Of a stretch of DNA of 64,000 bases, positions 11,075 through 23,159 are shown piece by piece. Below the pieces are notes generated by a model. That model searched no databases and had not been told where the DNA came from. It saw nothing but the letters and a program-made list of their open reading frames with translations. The position numbers and the translations under genes were made by a program. Position 1 is the stretch's first letter, and the number at the start of each line of letters is the position of its first letter. The stretch is from Lutraria lutraria (Eukaryota > Mollusca > Bivalvia > Venerida > Mactridae). The stretch is taken from positions 12,626,716 to 12,690,715 of the forward strand of contig OZ026842.1 of NCBI GenBank assembly GCA_964023205.1. The letters run 5' to 3'.

Positions 11075-12496
11075 CATGGGGTCAATTACTTGAAAAAGTA
11101 ATCGATTAAATTAATGATTATTACTCCCTTTTCAGTAATCGATTAAATTAATGATTAATGGTTTCTGTTCAGTAATCGATTAATAATTGGTAATCACAAC
11201 TAAAGTAAATGATTATTAATTGATTATTTGAAACATTTACGTATATTTTGGCTATAAGACTTTTCAGTGGTATTAACCAGTGTTTATCTAAAACACTACA
11301 ATTTAGGTACCTTCTTGGATGCCATTCTTATCGATTTCATGTGACTTTTGTATAATTACAATAAAACATAGAACGCTTGGCGATAAGATGAGAATATTAA
11401 GACACAGTTAAACAGAAGTTCCAGAAATGAATGAATAACAGTGTTTGCACTGGGCTTTCACTAGTCCTGGTTCAAATTTATCCGAAAAAATAAAATGTTC
11501 TCTAACCCTTGATACCATTGTTACAAGCTGTGAAATGAATACTTGTGCATACACAACATTATATAAGTACAACGGTTGACATGATTTTACTGAAACTCTC
11601 ATGAAATCAATTTTGACACGACTTTTACATAACCAAGTTTATTTACCCTCGCCACTGGGAATTCCCATATGGGCGAGCTTTCTCTATCTTTAACAATAAA
11701 CTATCCTTGTTTAATAGCCTTTTTTATAAAAATAAATTTGTTAAAATCTAACATAATATATAAGCTATTTTTTAGAGAAGTTTGTATGTGTGTCTATTGT
11801 TTAACAATTTTTAACGACAATAGATATCAAATATAATTATAGTGATCTAATTATAAAGAAAGATGAGTCCATACTGTATGCTAATTTTCCTATATTTCTA
11901 TTTCTTTTTTAATAGCATACATTTCAGATGGTACCATTTTAAGTTTAGATATATCTGACAACTATTTTAAATTCTTCATAGTTATATTTAATTATATCTT
12001 CTTTTTTTCTTTAAATGTACTCATTTTATTTTTTTATTCTATTTTGATATATTATATATTTTGACACTTTGACAACTTCACTGTTTTTATACCCACCTTA
12101 AAGTATGTTGGAGTAAAAATACTTATTTTTTGCATTCATGCAAATCATCAATTGATACAATAGCTCCTTTGCATGTACTTAATCCTTAAGCTTCTAATAC
12201 CCCTCAGGCAGACACATATTGCACCAGGTTAGCAATTAGCAGGTGTAAATTTGTCAACTATCATCATGGAATTCTGTACTAAAGCCAATAACAAATTGGA
12301 TCATTTGTCCGCTTTTTGGTCAAATTTAATCATAAAGTAATCATAAAATAATCATGATTATTGGCCTTTTTTAGCGGTAATCGATTAAATTATGATTAAA
12401 GTAATAAAAAACAGCAGTGATTAATGATTAATGCATGATTAATGAAAAAAGTAATCGATTAATAATCATGATGATAAATGATTATGATTACCCCAT
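11075..12496. mobile_element. TIR element with 'catggggt' ends, about 1.42 kb
   Basis: The left end reads CATGGGGTCAATTACTTG then AAAAAGTAATCGATTAA. The right end, reverse-complemented, reads CATGGGGTAATCATAATC, later AATCGATTACTTTTTTC. Both subterminal zones (11095-11230 and 12330-12480) are dense in TAATCGATTA and TGATTAAT. GTCT flanks both ends, which may be a short target duplication. No transposase is visible inside, so it is non-autonomous; the superfamily is undecided. Confidence 0.6.
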
Positions 12497-13292
12497 GTCT
12501 GTCATCTCTGATATTCAGTATTGGTTCAAAATAAATCAAACAAGCAATGGTCATGAAAACCAGTTACGATAGAACAGTAATTACGAAATAGCAATGTAAC
12601 GATCAATCCTAACATCTGGATGTATCCAGATGTTTGATCCTGATACTTGATTCGGTCCTTTTTGACATCTCTACTCGTAACTATACCCAGCAGTCAGAAA
12701 ATATCGTACCAACATAGTATAGGCTGCTATTTTGACAGATGACGGTGTCAATACTTAGGCAACATAATATTATACTGTATGATACCATGTATAGTGTAGC
12801 TTATACCGGTAAGTAAAAATACAAGTCTGTGTTTCTCACCTGGGTGTCTGAATGCCAAATGTGAATTGAACCATACAAATAAACTTTATCGTGCACTGAA
12901 GACAACTGAAACTACTGTGTAATTATAAATAAAAGACAGTGTTACAGGTCAATTAAACATTAAAATGCATAATTTTATGATAAGAAGCAAAAATCAGAGT
13001 TATACAAAGCTGCAAGAAAACATCCTGAGAACTTTAGGTCTATTAAAAAATTCAAGAAAAAATGTAAATCAAACATTAATTTGACAATGGATGATTATCA
13101 GAACAGAACGGAACATACGTTTATTAAATCTTGTGTAACAAGGACACATTGATATAAACAATTATATACATTGTACAAACAGTATTCGGGTAATGTACAC
13201 AACAAAATCACAATAATCATAAGATGAATAAATGTATATACTATACAGGACAAAGTTAAGACAAGAGAAATACAGTAGATTTTCACATATTA
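12497..13292. other. Unassigned DNA
   Basis: A short perfect hairpin (CATCTGGAT, GT, ATCCAGATG) lies at about 12615-12634. Nothing else is supported. The 62-codon minus-strand frame at 13098-13286 looks like chance. Confidence 0.35.
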
Positions 13293-13556
13293 TTATATTT
13301 GTAAGTTATTTATCCTTAACGTTCGTCTTTCAAAAGCTTTAAATAAATAGCAACCAACTTTGTTCAATGTATTTAGGTTATTAGTTGACATTAATTCGGT
13401 AAATCTCAGCATACTTGGTCTGGTATAGTAAAATCTAGGTATGTATTGCCGTCTTAAGTCAGTATACGATTCACATTCTAGTACAAAATGGAATTCGTCC
13501 TCCAATAAATTATTTCTATTGGTGCACATAACACAATATCTCTCATTTCGAGGTAG
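13293..13556 (-). pseudogene. LINE ORF2 C-terminal tail (zinc-knuckle region)
   Basis: On the minus strand the translation reads RNERYCVMCTNRNNLLEDEF then HFVLECESYTDLRRQYIPRF, and ends at a stop at 13293. The C-x2-C ... H-x3-C arrangement followed by a Y-x-D-L-R motif and an RPSMLRFTEL segment is the usual tail of mollusc non-LTR reverse transcriptases. The upstream frame is interrupted just before the conserved part and no RT core is nearby, so this is a 5'-truncated dead copy. The same tail in a different LINE occurs at 39359-39628 and before 48381. Confidence 0.75.
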
Positions 13557-14119
13557 CTATCACAATAATTTTAAATCTATGTTCTCATATCCTAATATGA
13601 TGCGGATCAAGATGTAGAAAGTTCACTTAATCAAACCGTTCTTCAAGGCCAAGAAAATATCAAACAATTAGATCTGTTGTAGAAGTCATCAAAGCTATAA
13701 ATTAACTTAAACGAAAAAAGTGCAGGGGTTGATCTACTGATTCCCAAATTTTTTATCGATTCTAAATATACTTTAGATATTCAATAAAGCATGGACCAAG
13801 GGTGTCTTGATACTAAGAAAGGTGATATTAAACAATGTTGACAATGGTAGGGTCATCCTTAATAAAAAATTACATTTTCCGTAATTTAATTTGCATAATT
13901 TCACGGTCAATGCTTACAAATATTTTTAGCTTCTGTGAGGTTTTATTATTTTCATAAATTATATGATAATTTTCCTTATACCAGTTGTCGTATGGACATG
14001 TATTTAATTATGCGCTACATGATATATAAACATTCATAATGGAACATTCCACAATGGTAAAATAAACGAAAACTATCCACTGTGGTAGAAAGCTAAAAAT
14101 AATCTCATTCAGTGACAGT
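13557..14119. other. Unassigned AT-rich DNA
   Basis: No coding or repeat assignment. The segment 13900-14110 resembles 53740-53910 (phrases 'atatgataatt', 'cattccacaatggtaaaata' and 'aagctaaaaataatc'), so it is probably another dispersed repeat. Confidence 0.4.
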
Positions 14120-14880
14120 TAGGGTTGGACTCCAGTACCATGCAGGTATCGAGACAGTACTGAGAATCATTTAAATTTGTACAGGTCCTTAATTGCTACA
14201 TAAGGAGTTTTAAAAAGTTCCAAATCTCAACGAATCATTGCATTTCAGGCTGTGCATCAAGAATAACAATTAAGGAAGACAAATTCTTTTTTAAATTAGT
14301 GTCGGCCAAATATATAAGTGTCCACTGTGACCTTGACCTTTGAAAAAGTGACACAGTTTTTGGGCATGACACGTCGTCTTAATATGATGAACATTTATGC
14401 CAATTTATTTCAAAATCCCATCATGCATGACAAACTTGTAAGCCGGACACGAACATACACTTTCACTATATCCATAATTATATGCACAAATGTTTAACAT
14501 CAACTGTGACCTTGACCTTTCAGCAAGTGATGTAGTTGATGCGCAGGACACTTCTTCTAGATATGATGAACATTTGTGCCAGTTTATTTCAAAATCCAAT
14601 CATGCATGATAGAGTTATAAGCCGGACACAAACATATACACACAATGCTTTAATTGTCAACTGTGACCTTGATCTTTGAGTAAGTGACACAGTTTTTGCA
14701 CTTGAAACATTGTCTTGATATGATAAACATTTGTGCCAATTTAATTTAAAATCCAATCATGCATGACAGAGTTATAAGCCGGACATGAACATATACATAT
14801 AATGCCGTTTAAATATTGATATCATTCGTTGGAAACGGTATCATACCATACTATTTCATTGTTAACAGTGTCCAACCCTA
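14120..14880. mobile_element. hAT-like non-autonomous element, 761 bp
   Basis: The termini are TAGGGTTGGACTCC on the left and GTCCAACCCTA on the right, so inverted. They are flanked by GTGACAGT (14112-14119) and GTAACAGT (14881-14888), an 8-bp duplication with one mismatch. An 8-bp duplication with short GGGTTGGAC-type ends is characteristic of hAT elements. The interior consists of three tandem units of roughly 150-190 bp, each with CTGTGACCTTGACCTTT, 'gatgaacatttgtgcca' and AATCATGCATGA then AAGCCGGACA. No transposase is present. Confidence 0.75.
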
Positions 14881-14888
14881 GTAACAGT

Positions 14889-17550
14889 GTAATATTTCTT
14901 TCAAATCACTTGCAATGCCATCATCATTGGACTTCAAACAGTGGGTTTATTTTAGTTTATTTCCAATTCTAACAAATTGACGCATTTTGATTGGTCAATA
15001 GGGGTCAACTACATGTGATGACCAACTTCCCAAGAAAATATGAGGAGCTTAGGCCAAATAGATATCTAGTAATTGCCAGGACAAAGTTTAGTTATGGACA
15101 GACAGACGGAGTCTGGCCTACGGACCGACCAATATCATCATATTTGGAAGTGCAGGAGTTTTTTTTTCAATATCCTAATATATTTTTGTGAGTTCTTCAA
15201 CAAAATAACTAAATTTTCAAATCGAGGGTTCAACGCAACAGTAATATATCAAAGTATCAAATATCTTATTGGTTGGTTGCAAAAGCCTAGAAACATTTCA
15301 TTTATTGTCATCTATCTAAAGTACCCATGTATAAAAAAGTAAACAATATTTTAGTCAAATAATATAGTCTTTATAACAATTTAGTTTTTTGGCTCTCCTG
15401 AAAAGTTTTTAAAAATGGACTTGTCGCAGTCTTGCACTAAGGTGATGAAATAATGTTTTTCGGCGCAGCTGTATTACAATTGAATTTGACTTAAATTAGA
15501 ACCAATGAAATTGTTATAAACAAATTTTCATCTGAAGAAGTTTGTCATTGATTAAAAGTATTGTCATTATGCAATTTTAGTGTAGAATCTGCACAGATGA
15601 TCTTTTTTTAAAGATATTTCTTGTTTCTTGTTCTACACATTTACTTCAAAATTATCCATTTAAAAAAAAAACACATTTGAGTGCATTCCTTTAAGCAAAG
15701 TTTGAAGCCACTAACATGACATCAGGTACAATAATCAAACATTTCCTCCTGAAATTTTCAAACTATGAAATGATGCCAATACATTTCTATAAACCAACAT
15801 CAAAATCACCAACTCCAGAATTACACATATTCTGAAATTTGTCCACATCAACACTTTTAAAGTCAGTTTTGCGCATCAAATGTCAAAATTAAAAAATAAC
15901 TACAAAAAAATATTAATTTTATATCATCTAGCACCCTAGATTCGACCCTGTCCTTCATTCGACCCCAATTTTGTTTACGTCACAGAATCTCGCGAGATGA
16001 CCGTTGTGCGCCAAAAACCATGAATTTTTTGTTTACTACACATTTATTTACACGAAGCATTGACTTTCGTAAAAAATGGGTTATAAAGAGATAAATAGAC
16101 TGTAAAATACTTACGATCTGAAAAATGATCCATCTTTTACTATTCCCAATAACAGCCTGTAATAAAATGTGTTTTTATATTAACTAACACGATATTTGTA
16201 AATTCTATGCCTTCGTCTGCATTGTGTATATGCAAATGATGACAGTCACGTAATGAATGTTGAAAAAACATTGGCCAAATTAATTTTGCAGTGTGTTTTG
16301 GTCCTTTTATTTCTTAGCACTAAATTTAAATTTCTGTTGAAGAAATTACCTTTTAACAGTTAAATTATCAATATTATATGCCTAAATACTGGCATATTTC
16401 TGCAAATAATTTGACAACTGCATATCAGCAGTGTATACGAAGACAATATTACTGTCAAACATTGGGTACTAATTACGTACTGCACTCCTGCGAGGTTTAT
16501 ATAAAAATTGATGATTTTTTTCTGCAAAGACCTATGCATTACGAAGATAAGAAACTCCTATATTAAGTGCCTGTAGAAAATGTTATTTTTGCACGCAGCA
16601 GATCTTTGAATTTTGCAAACTATTTAAAATTTGTGCAAATCTCATTAATGAATTTTCAACCATGTCATTAAGTACTCATTTTCTGATGCAAGAAAATATT
16701 TACAATATGATTTGTTTAGAAATTTCTTTGAAATTATAACTTGAATTCAACCAGTATAGCAGAAAAATGACAAAATGTACGATTTAAGGTTCATGTAGGG
16801 GCCTTTGTATCTTGCATAAAACTTTTTTTTTGTGCTCAAATTTTTATCAACTAGGCATCATTTTGTAGGGAATGTCTTGCTCTATTGCAAGATACAATTT
16901 ACTTTAATAAATCTTCAATAGAAAATGTGCAATAAGCAAACATGATTTTGCGAGTATATGTCAATCTACTGCGTGACTGCGAGATTTAGACTAGTTGCTT
17001 ATCTGTGTATGTATAGGTCTTTGACCATCGTAAGCAGAGGAGTGATTCATGATAAACTGTTAAAAATACCATTTAACTGTTCATTTCTTTTAAATGGTTT
17101 CTTCTTAAACGTTTTATTAAAATTTTCATCAAAAAGACGATTATCTAAAGTGATTAGCATCGGCCTAATTTGTTGTACACGCATAGAACGAAGCATGGAC
17201 TATTTCAAAATGGCAGACAAATATGACATTGACCTTTATTCAATGCTATTTAAAGTACTTATGATTATCATTTGAATTAAAAAATGGACATTTGTAAGGA
17301 AAAATGGATAAATCAACAAGTAAGCGTTATATTTTAATGTTTATTACATTCTGTACTATTTTTTGTTCGTATTGAAAGCTTAGAGGGTCGAATCATGGTC
17401 ACTCGAGGATATATTATTACAGTGACTGCGTCTGAATTGCAGAACTAAATGTTTTATTTCAAGCAATAATTGCGTGTAAAAATATGCTAATTTTACTGAA
17501 AGGTCTTTCGATTTGAAGTCAGTGTGCATGAGTGACCATACCATACGCAG
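14889..17550. other. Unassigned DNA, two chance ORFs
   Basis: Frames at 14991-15342, 16378-16566 and 16958-17275 have no motif I recognise. The region contains the inverted partner (15790-15910) of the repeat at 4850-4990. GATTCGACCCT at about 15940 and AGGGTCGAATC at about 17384 are inverted to each other and could be element ends, but 11 bp is weak. Confidence 0.35.
15790..15910 (-). repeat. Dispersed repeat, inverted partner of 4850-4990
   Basis: Its reverse complement carries TTTGATGCGCAAAA, ATTTCAGAATATGTGTAATTC, GGAGTTGGT and TTTATAGAAATG in the same order and with similar spacing as 4850-4990. Confidence 0.55.
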
Positions 17551-17598
17551 TTGATGATCTTATCATTTCGGTTGCAAATCCCCAGGCCAATCCCCCAG

Positions 17599-18240
17599 CT
17601 AACAGCAACTAAAAGAGCCACCACAACAGCAGCAGCAGCAACAACAGCAGCAACATCAACACAAATAACATCAACAGCAGCAATGTCAACAACAACACAA
17701 ATAACATCAACAGCAGCAATGTCAACAACAATACAAATAACATCAACAGCAGCATGTCAACAACAACACAAATAACATCAACAACAGCAATGTCAACAAC
17801 AATACAAATAACATCAACAACAGCAATGTCAACAACAATACAAATAACATCAACAACAGCAATGTCAACAACAACACAAAACAACAACAACAGCAACATC
17901 AACACAAATAACATCAACAGCAGCAATGTCAACAACAACACAAATAACATCAACAGCAGCAATGTCAACAACAACACAAATAACATCAACAACAGCAATG
18001 TCAACAACAACAAAAATAACATCAACAACAGCAATGTCAACAACAACACAAATAACATCAACAACAGCAATGTCAACAAAAGCAGCAGCAGCAATAACAA
18101 CATCAGCAGCCGGAACAACTATATCAACAACACCACCAACAATGACATCAACAAGTCACCCACCACCAACAACGACATCAACAACAACAACATTAACACC
18201 AAAAACAACACCACCAAGAAAATGTCCAAAGTACCATTCT
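17599..18240 (+). other. Possible Thr-rich (mucin-like) exon, frame-disrupted
   Basis: A candidate acceptor (CAATCCCCCAG) ends at 17598 and a strong-looking donor (GTAAGAATG) starts at 18241. The 642 bp between is a multiple of three and opens and closes in the same frame, running from LTATKRATTT through the 12-residue repeats to SAAGTTISTTPPTMTSTSHP and PPRKCPKYHS. Against it, the frame hits a stop at 17773-17775 because of the one-base loss near 17752, and no neighbouring exon was found. It could be a degenerate exon, an assembly error in a tandem repeat, or a non-coding minisatellite. Confidence 0.2.
17644..18075. repeat. 36-bp minisatellite, Thr-rich when translated
   Basis: The unit is built from AATGTCAACAACAACACA, AATAACATCAAC and A(A/G)CAGC. 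It is 36 bp, exactly 12 codons, and present about 11 times with one irregular stretch at 17885-17915. In one plus-strand frame it reads AMSTTTQITST(T/A), a Thr/Ser-rich mucin-like peptide. A one-base loss near 17752 (GCATG instead of GCAATG) shifts the frame, and an irregular unit near 17885 restores it. Confidence 0.9.
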
Positions 18241-18451
18241 GTAAGAATGTCGAGAACCAGACTAATGCTGTATTTTGAAGCAACTGAGAACATTTTTTTT
18301 AAGTATCAATACTATTTGAGATATTTTTCATTATCGTTATTGTTTCATCTCATCTTTTTTTAGACTTTATAATCTACTCTACAGCAAGCGGTACACAGAA
18401 AAGCATTAACACCAAATACCATTATATATAAATACAGGTTGTTATATAGGA
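18241..18451. other. AT-rich spacer between minisatellite and SINE
   Basis: No feature is visible. Confidence 0.3.
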
Positions 18452-18694
18452 CCTGCCTCCGTAGTCGAGTGGTTGAGGTCACTGACTTCAAATCACAGTA
18501 ACCTCTCACTGATAGAGGGTCATGGGTTTGAGCTCCACTACCAACCATGTCACTTTATGTGAGAAAGTGCTTACGGAGGATAGGAGTCTAGAACTGGTTC
18601 TTCCCAGGAACGATGATTGGGTGAACAGTTCGCCTCATATGACTTTGACTGTTGAAAAGGAGCATAAAACTCGAAACAAACAAACAAACAAACG
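18452..18694 (+). mobile_element. tRNA-derived SINE
   Basis: The head GCCTCCGTAGTCGAGTGGTT carries an A-box (TAGTCGAGTGG), and about 60 bp downstream GGGTTTGAGCTCC resembles a B-box. This is the internal Pol III promoter layout of a class-II (Leu/Ser-like) tRNA with a long variable arm. A tRNA-unrelated body follows (GTGCTTACGGAGGATAGGAG, GAACTGGTTCTTCCCAGG), and the tail is a short (AAAC)n run at about 18671-18692. It ends directly at the mariner fragment. It is not a functional tRNA gene because the acceptor 3' strand is not preserved. Confidence 0.75.
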
Positions 18695-19803
18695 AGCGAT
18701 GGTTTTTAGATGGCACCGGCGCTTTAAGGATGGCAGATAGGATTGGAAGATGAATCGGGACAAGGACGGAAAACAATTTATTGTCAAATTGATCAAGTCA
18801 ATTAAGGACGTCATTTATACGGATCGCCAAGTGACTATCAGAGAAATTTGTGACTTAACTGGTCATAGTTATGGAACTGTTCATAAGATTTTGGAAAAAC
18901 ACTTGAACATGCACAAAGTATGTGCTCAATAGATACCGCGTTTATTATCTGATGTCAATAAAGACACCCGTGTTAATGCCTCCAAAAAGGTTTTTGCAGC
19001 GGTATCGTAAAGAATGCAACACTTTTCTACAGCGCATTGTTACCATCGATGAAACTTGGTTGTTTTTGTACAACCCAGAATCTAAAGAACAATCAAAACA
19101 GTGGAAAACACCAGCATCTCCACCCCCTAAGAAGGCACGTGTCTCAAAATCAGCAAGAAAACAAATGTTTATCTTCTTTGCAGACATTAATGTAATGATA
19201 CTTCAGCATACTGTACCCACTGATAAAACCGTCAATGCCGATTACTACTCTAAGTTATAACTTTAAATATTTTATCAATGTTCACATAATTCCATTAATA
19301 CAACATTAAAGATAATGAAAATGAGAGAAACTATAATTTGTTGATGTAAGTTTATATAAAGGAACCATTATTTATATTGATTAAAATAACTGGTCAAACA
19401 ATCATCCCACTATTGTGATTTACAGGTTCTTCGTAGAAATCTCATGAAGGCACTTTGTGCAAAAGACCTGGGATCGACCTCGATCGTGTGATTTTTACAT
19501 CAGTATAATGTGCCAACCCATACTGCAGGAATTACACAACTGGAAATCAGCGTTTTGGGGTTTGAAACTGTGGAACACCCACCCTATAGCCCAAATCTAG
19601 CACCTATGGATTTTCGTGCTTTCCTGGTACTTAAATCAGCTTTGAGAGGTAACAGATTTGATTCTTTTACTGAACTTTCATATGCAGCACAGAATGTTGT
19701 TTCTAGTCTTGACTCGCAGTGGTATAAAGACATGTATACAAAAAGGATTGATCTACACCATAAATGTATCTCATGTCGGGGCGAGTATTTTGAGAAGGAA
19801 TGA
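18695..19803 (+). pseudogene. mariner (DD34D) transposase, inactivated
   Basis: This is a relic of a mariner cut-and-paste transposase. In order: VFRWHRRFKDGR (N-terminal DNA-binding region), TDRQVTIREICDLTGHSYGT plus VHKILEKHLNMHKVCA (second helix-turn-helix), IVTIDETWLFLYNPESKEQS (first catalytic Asp), KKARVSKSARKQMFIFFAD, and HPPYSPNLAPMDF (third Asp). Between the second catalytic position and the third lie 34 residues, the mariner spacing. Defects: the N-terminus is missing; there are stops at 18738 and 18930; a frameshift lies near 18985; a 171-bp AT-rich insertion occupies 19255-19425; a TGA precedes the second catalytic site; and the expected H-D-N there reads H-Q-Y-N, so the Asp is lost. 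The frame ends at the TGA at 19801-19803. No terminal inverted repeats were identified. Confidence 0.9.
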
Positions 19804-20104
19804 CGTTGTTGAAGGAATCATTAGGAAGACGACGTTGTGTATCAATATCAGACTGCCCTGCTCCGACGTGATGAACCTCTATTAAACCGGTGGGATTTGA
19901 TAAATTTTAATGCAATGAAATAGATATTTGGTATACGGGCTGAATAAAGATTGGAAATAATGCTGTCTTTGTTTCAAAATTATACTCCAAATACCCTTCA
20001 AATACAAGACCCAGTCTCATTAATTTTTTATCACCCCTCGTACTTCAGTCATTATTCAGTTTCAGACTTTATAAAAATTGAACTTAGATTTATTTTAAGG
20101 TGAA

Positions 20105-20290
20105 ATGACGAAAAACCATCTCCATGAAAATATAAATGCTGGTACATGTATCAATATAGAACAACCAGCCATCTATCTTTTACTATTCGCCGATGATGCT
20201 GTTATATTCCAAGAAACAGAAGTGTGGTTACATTTTTATTCATACAGTTTATATGAATGCTGCTGTAAATGGAATTTAGGGTCAAAATAA
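20105..20290 (+). pseudogene. Reverse transcriptase fragment (FADD box)
   Basis: A short open piece contains AIYLLLFADDAVIFQETE followed by SLYECCCKWNLGSK. The FADD tetrad in L-L-F-A-D-D-A-V-I-F is the catalytic YxDD-type motif of non-LTR reverse transcriptases, and the following 'LYEYC..WNL' is the usual downstream helix. Only about 50 residues survive, with no RT sequence recognised on either side, so it is an isolated LINE fragment. Confidence 0.75.
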
Positions 20291-20548
20291 GGGTCGATGA
20301 GACCAACATTTTTGGGCAAAACCGTACATGGGGTAAATAATTATGTATTTTTTTATCATGTTTGTACAGAATACTTGAAATATGTATTAAGCATTGAATT
20401 TCACTTAGTTTATAAAGTGAAATTTGCACTAAGTTTCATGCTATTGTCATTGAAATAGAATGGACTCTCAACTTTTTTGTTTAGTTTTATAGACAAAGAA
20501 TGAACATAAAACACATATACGTTTTTCGTCAAATGAATATAAAGGTAA

Positions 20549-21450
20549 ACAACTTTCAAAAAAGTAATAATCAATTCAATAATCACTGAGGTTGAGATCT
20601 ATCTAACATATGACAGCTTTATATTAGCAATCAGCATTTTGCGTAAATGGGTAATTAATTTCGAAACTAGACATCTAATATGAATGACTAAAGAATTATA
20701 ACAATCAAAATGTATCAACTCATTATATTAAAGTGGTTAAAGTCTACAAAAAAGTTCTAATTTATTGATTTTAGATCATAAATTACCAGTTTTCAAAGCA
20801 TAACCTATGTTAGCAAAGAAAAGATGATTGGTTTAATACTGTTCGTTTTTTTTTGTATGCATGTCAGTCACATGCATACAACAGCAGAGGCATTATCCTA
20901 TTTAGAGTGAAATTTCGATTTGGGCTGTATATTTTAACCGAAAATTACTGAATCTTATAACAAGGATAAAATCAGATTACAGAACAAATATCTCATATCA
21001 AAGGAAGATCAAGTTAAGATAGTTGAATGCATCATGGACAATAAATAATATAAGATGTTAACAAACAATTTCCAAGATAGGATATAATGAACCAGGGCTG
21101 TACCTATCTATACCTACATGCATCAATCACATGCAGTGAAAAATGTAAAAAATACAGCCAAAAAATGTTATAAAAATATTGCCTAACACCCAACTGTCTA
21201 CAACTTAAAATTCTGATGGCCTAGTAGAATGCCTTTGGTATTACATGTGTATACTCTTAATTTGACCTTAAGAGCGCCCCTGTGAACTATTTCTAGACGC
21301 TGATAAACCTTACGATTTAAAGTACAATAATGTAACAGGGTCTAAGGGAAATAACTGTTATAACCTGTGGTTCATGTTTTAAGGGAGACAACTCTTTAGG
21401 CTTGTGGTCTGGCTTATTTTATGATTTATTGAATTACCTTTTATATGTTA
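20549..21450 (+). repeat. Dispersed repeat Y, copy 1
   Basis: It matches 38343-39348 over most of its length, starting at AACTTTCAAAAAAGTAATAA and continuing through GAGGTTGAGATCTATCTAAC, CCTATTTAGAGTGAA and GTCTACAACTTA to CAACTCTTTA. Differences are scattered substitutions and small indels. It has no coding content. The frame at 20202-20429 (minus) is unrelated noise. Confidence 0.85.
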
Positions 21451-22338
21451 TTTTTTATGCTTGGCCGGTTTTCAGTCATGTGACTTCTTAGTTTGAAAAA
21501 AGTGCGCACTGGCAGTCAGACACTTTGCATTGAGTTGTAAGGATGTATATTTTTGGTAGAAGTTGGGTAGATTGTCCAGTGTTACAGTAACAGTCACGAG
21601 TAAGAGTTTTAGTGTACCAGTGTGAGCCGATATCACCCATTCACACAGGTTTTGAAATATTCACATAATCCGAGTCCGGAACATTGAATTAAAATCATGA
21701 TGAACATCTATACTGTCCTGAACCAATGAGTATATTCTTGTATACAAGTAAATTTATACTTTCGTCAAAAATCATGTTTTTTACTAACATTGTTATCCAC
21801 CTAAGCTTTCAAATGAGCCATAGTTCATTTCTGTACCATTTTGCAAATTAACTGCTGACAATTTCGGTTGAAAATAAACGTCGTAAACACCGCTATGCTG
21901 ATTTGTATCAACAGCAACACATGTAGAAACGTCAAATTTATTGTTAACGTTTCGGAATTACGCCCTTTTTGGGATAATACTTGTTGAATACTATTAAGTT
22001 ATAACCAATGGACGGACGTGACGTCATACATTTGATGTTACCTTAAATGGCAGAAAATTTATATAACACATGTATTTATGTACAAATTAATTAGTGTGTC
22101 AGTATGAAATGATATTGCAGTACTATACGGATATAAAATACTAATATTTCCTATAGAATTATGATATATAACAAACCGCTAATATGAAAAATCGTAATAG
22201 TAAAGGTAAAAAAGAGAACAGACATACATTTGTAATTGAATAATTATTATTGTTTATCACAATTGCCCCCCCCCCCCCCCACCGCCACGATAAGAGTCAG
22301 GTCAGGATTCTAAAACTTATATGGTGACCTCTAATAGA
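21451..22338. other. Unassigned DNA with a C-tract
   Basis: No gene is recognised. A 15-base C homopolymer lies at 22266-22280, directly outside the 3.65-kb element that begins at 22339. Confidence 0.4.
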
Positions 22339-22465
22339 CTATGGGGCACCAATACCCCCCCTCCCCCCCGGAGGCATTTTTCTACAGTATGTTTTTCTGA
22401 AAGTGTATGGAAAGACCTACCAAATCCCAGAGTCTACCATCTGGATGTTGGGGCTTTACTCTGTT
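22339..22465 (+). repeat. Left terminal inverted repeat of the 3.65-kb element
   Basis: It contains the CCCCCCCTCCCCCCC run followed by GGAGGCATTTTT, then GTCTACCATCTGG and GTTGGGGC. The partner is at 25860-25984. Confidence 0.75.
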
Positions 22466-23159
22466 ACCGCCATTTTGGGGCGTTACCATAATTGAAATTT
22501 TAAAGTTAACACAATACCGCAAAGAGATCAAAATAAAAAAAATTTGTGTTAAAGGCTTTGTAATTATGATTATAAGCACAGAGAATGTAAACAAGAGTGT
22601 AGAAATGTTAAACTCATCATCAAATGTGGTATAATTTACGTTACCAATATTATATCACTGAAATAAGGTCACCTATACTCTAAAATATTCGATTATCATC
22701 ATACACTTACTGTTTCTGGATCGAGCAGAACACTATCTAATGAGTAAATGGTACTCAATTGTATTATATGTTGACAAGGTGAAAAAAGGCCACAATAATG
22801 CAGAAAATACGTGTATATTATTAACCGCATGCGTTACCAAAATATAACTATGAACATAAGTGCATGTATAACTAAACCTTGATATTTCTAGCATCAGACA
22901 TTATAAAATCAAAGTGGCATTTAGTTTTAAATTAAAAAAACAACATTTCATTATAAAATTTTCATATCAATCAATCTAATCAAAGCAATCAATTGTCAAT
23001 AAATAAATAATTTCATTAATCAAATAAATATTTAATTTAGTCTATCAATTACATAGTAATTTATAGATATGTTTCTTTTTTTCAATGATTATGCAATTGT
23101 AACCTGTGACATAGCAGTGGCCATGAACTCGTACTCATTGGTTAGGCAGTTTCCGGAAC

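Noticed and set aside
16958..17275. 105-codon plus-strand frame as a gene
   Set aside because: No recognised motif, no splice or repeat context, and composition like the surrounding AT-rich DNA.
15940..17394. TIR element bounded by GATTCGACCCT and AGGGTCGAATC
   Set aside because: Only about 11 bp match, and no target duplication or further inverted sequence was found; it could be coincidence.
17609..18118. 169-codon minus-strand frame rich in Leu and Val
   Set aside because: It is the antisense reading of the 36-bp ACA-rich minisatellite, so it is low complexity without biological support.
18452..18548. A possible tRNA gene
   Set aside because: A-box and B-box are recognisable, but the acceptor stem is not closed and a SINE body with an (AAAC)n tail follows, so it is a tRNA-derived SINE.
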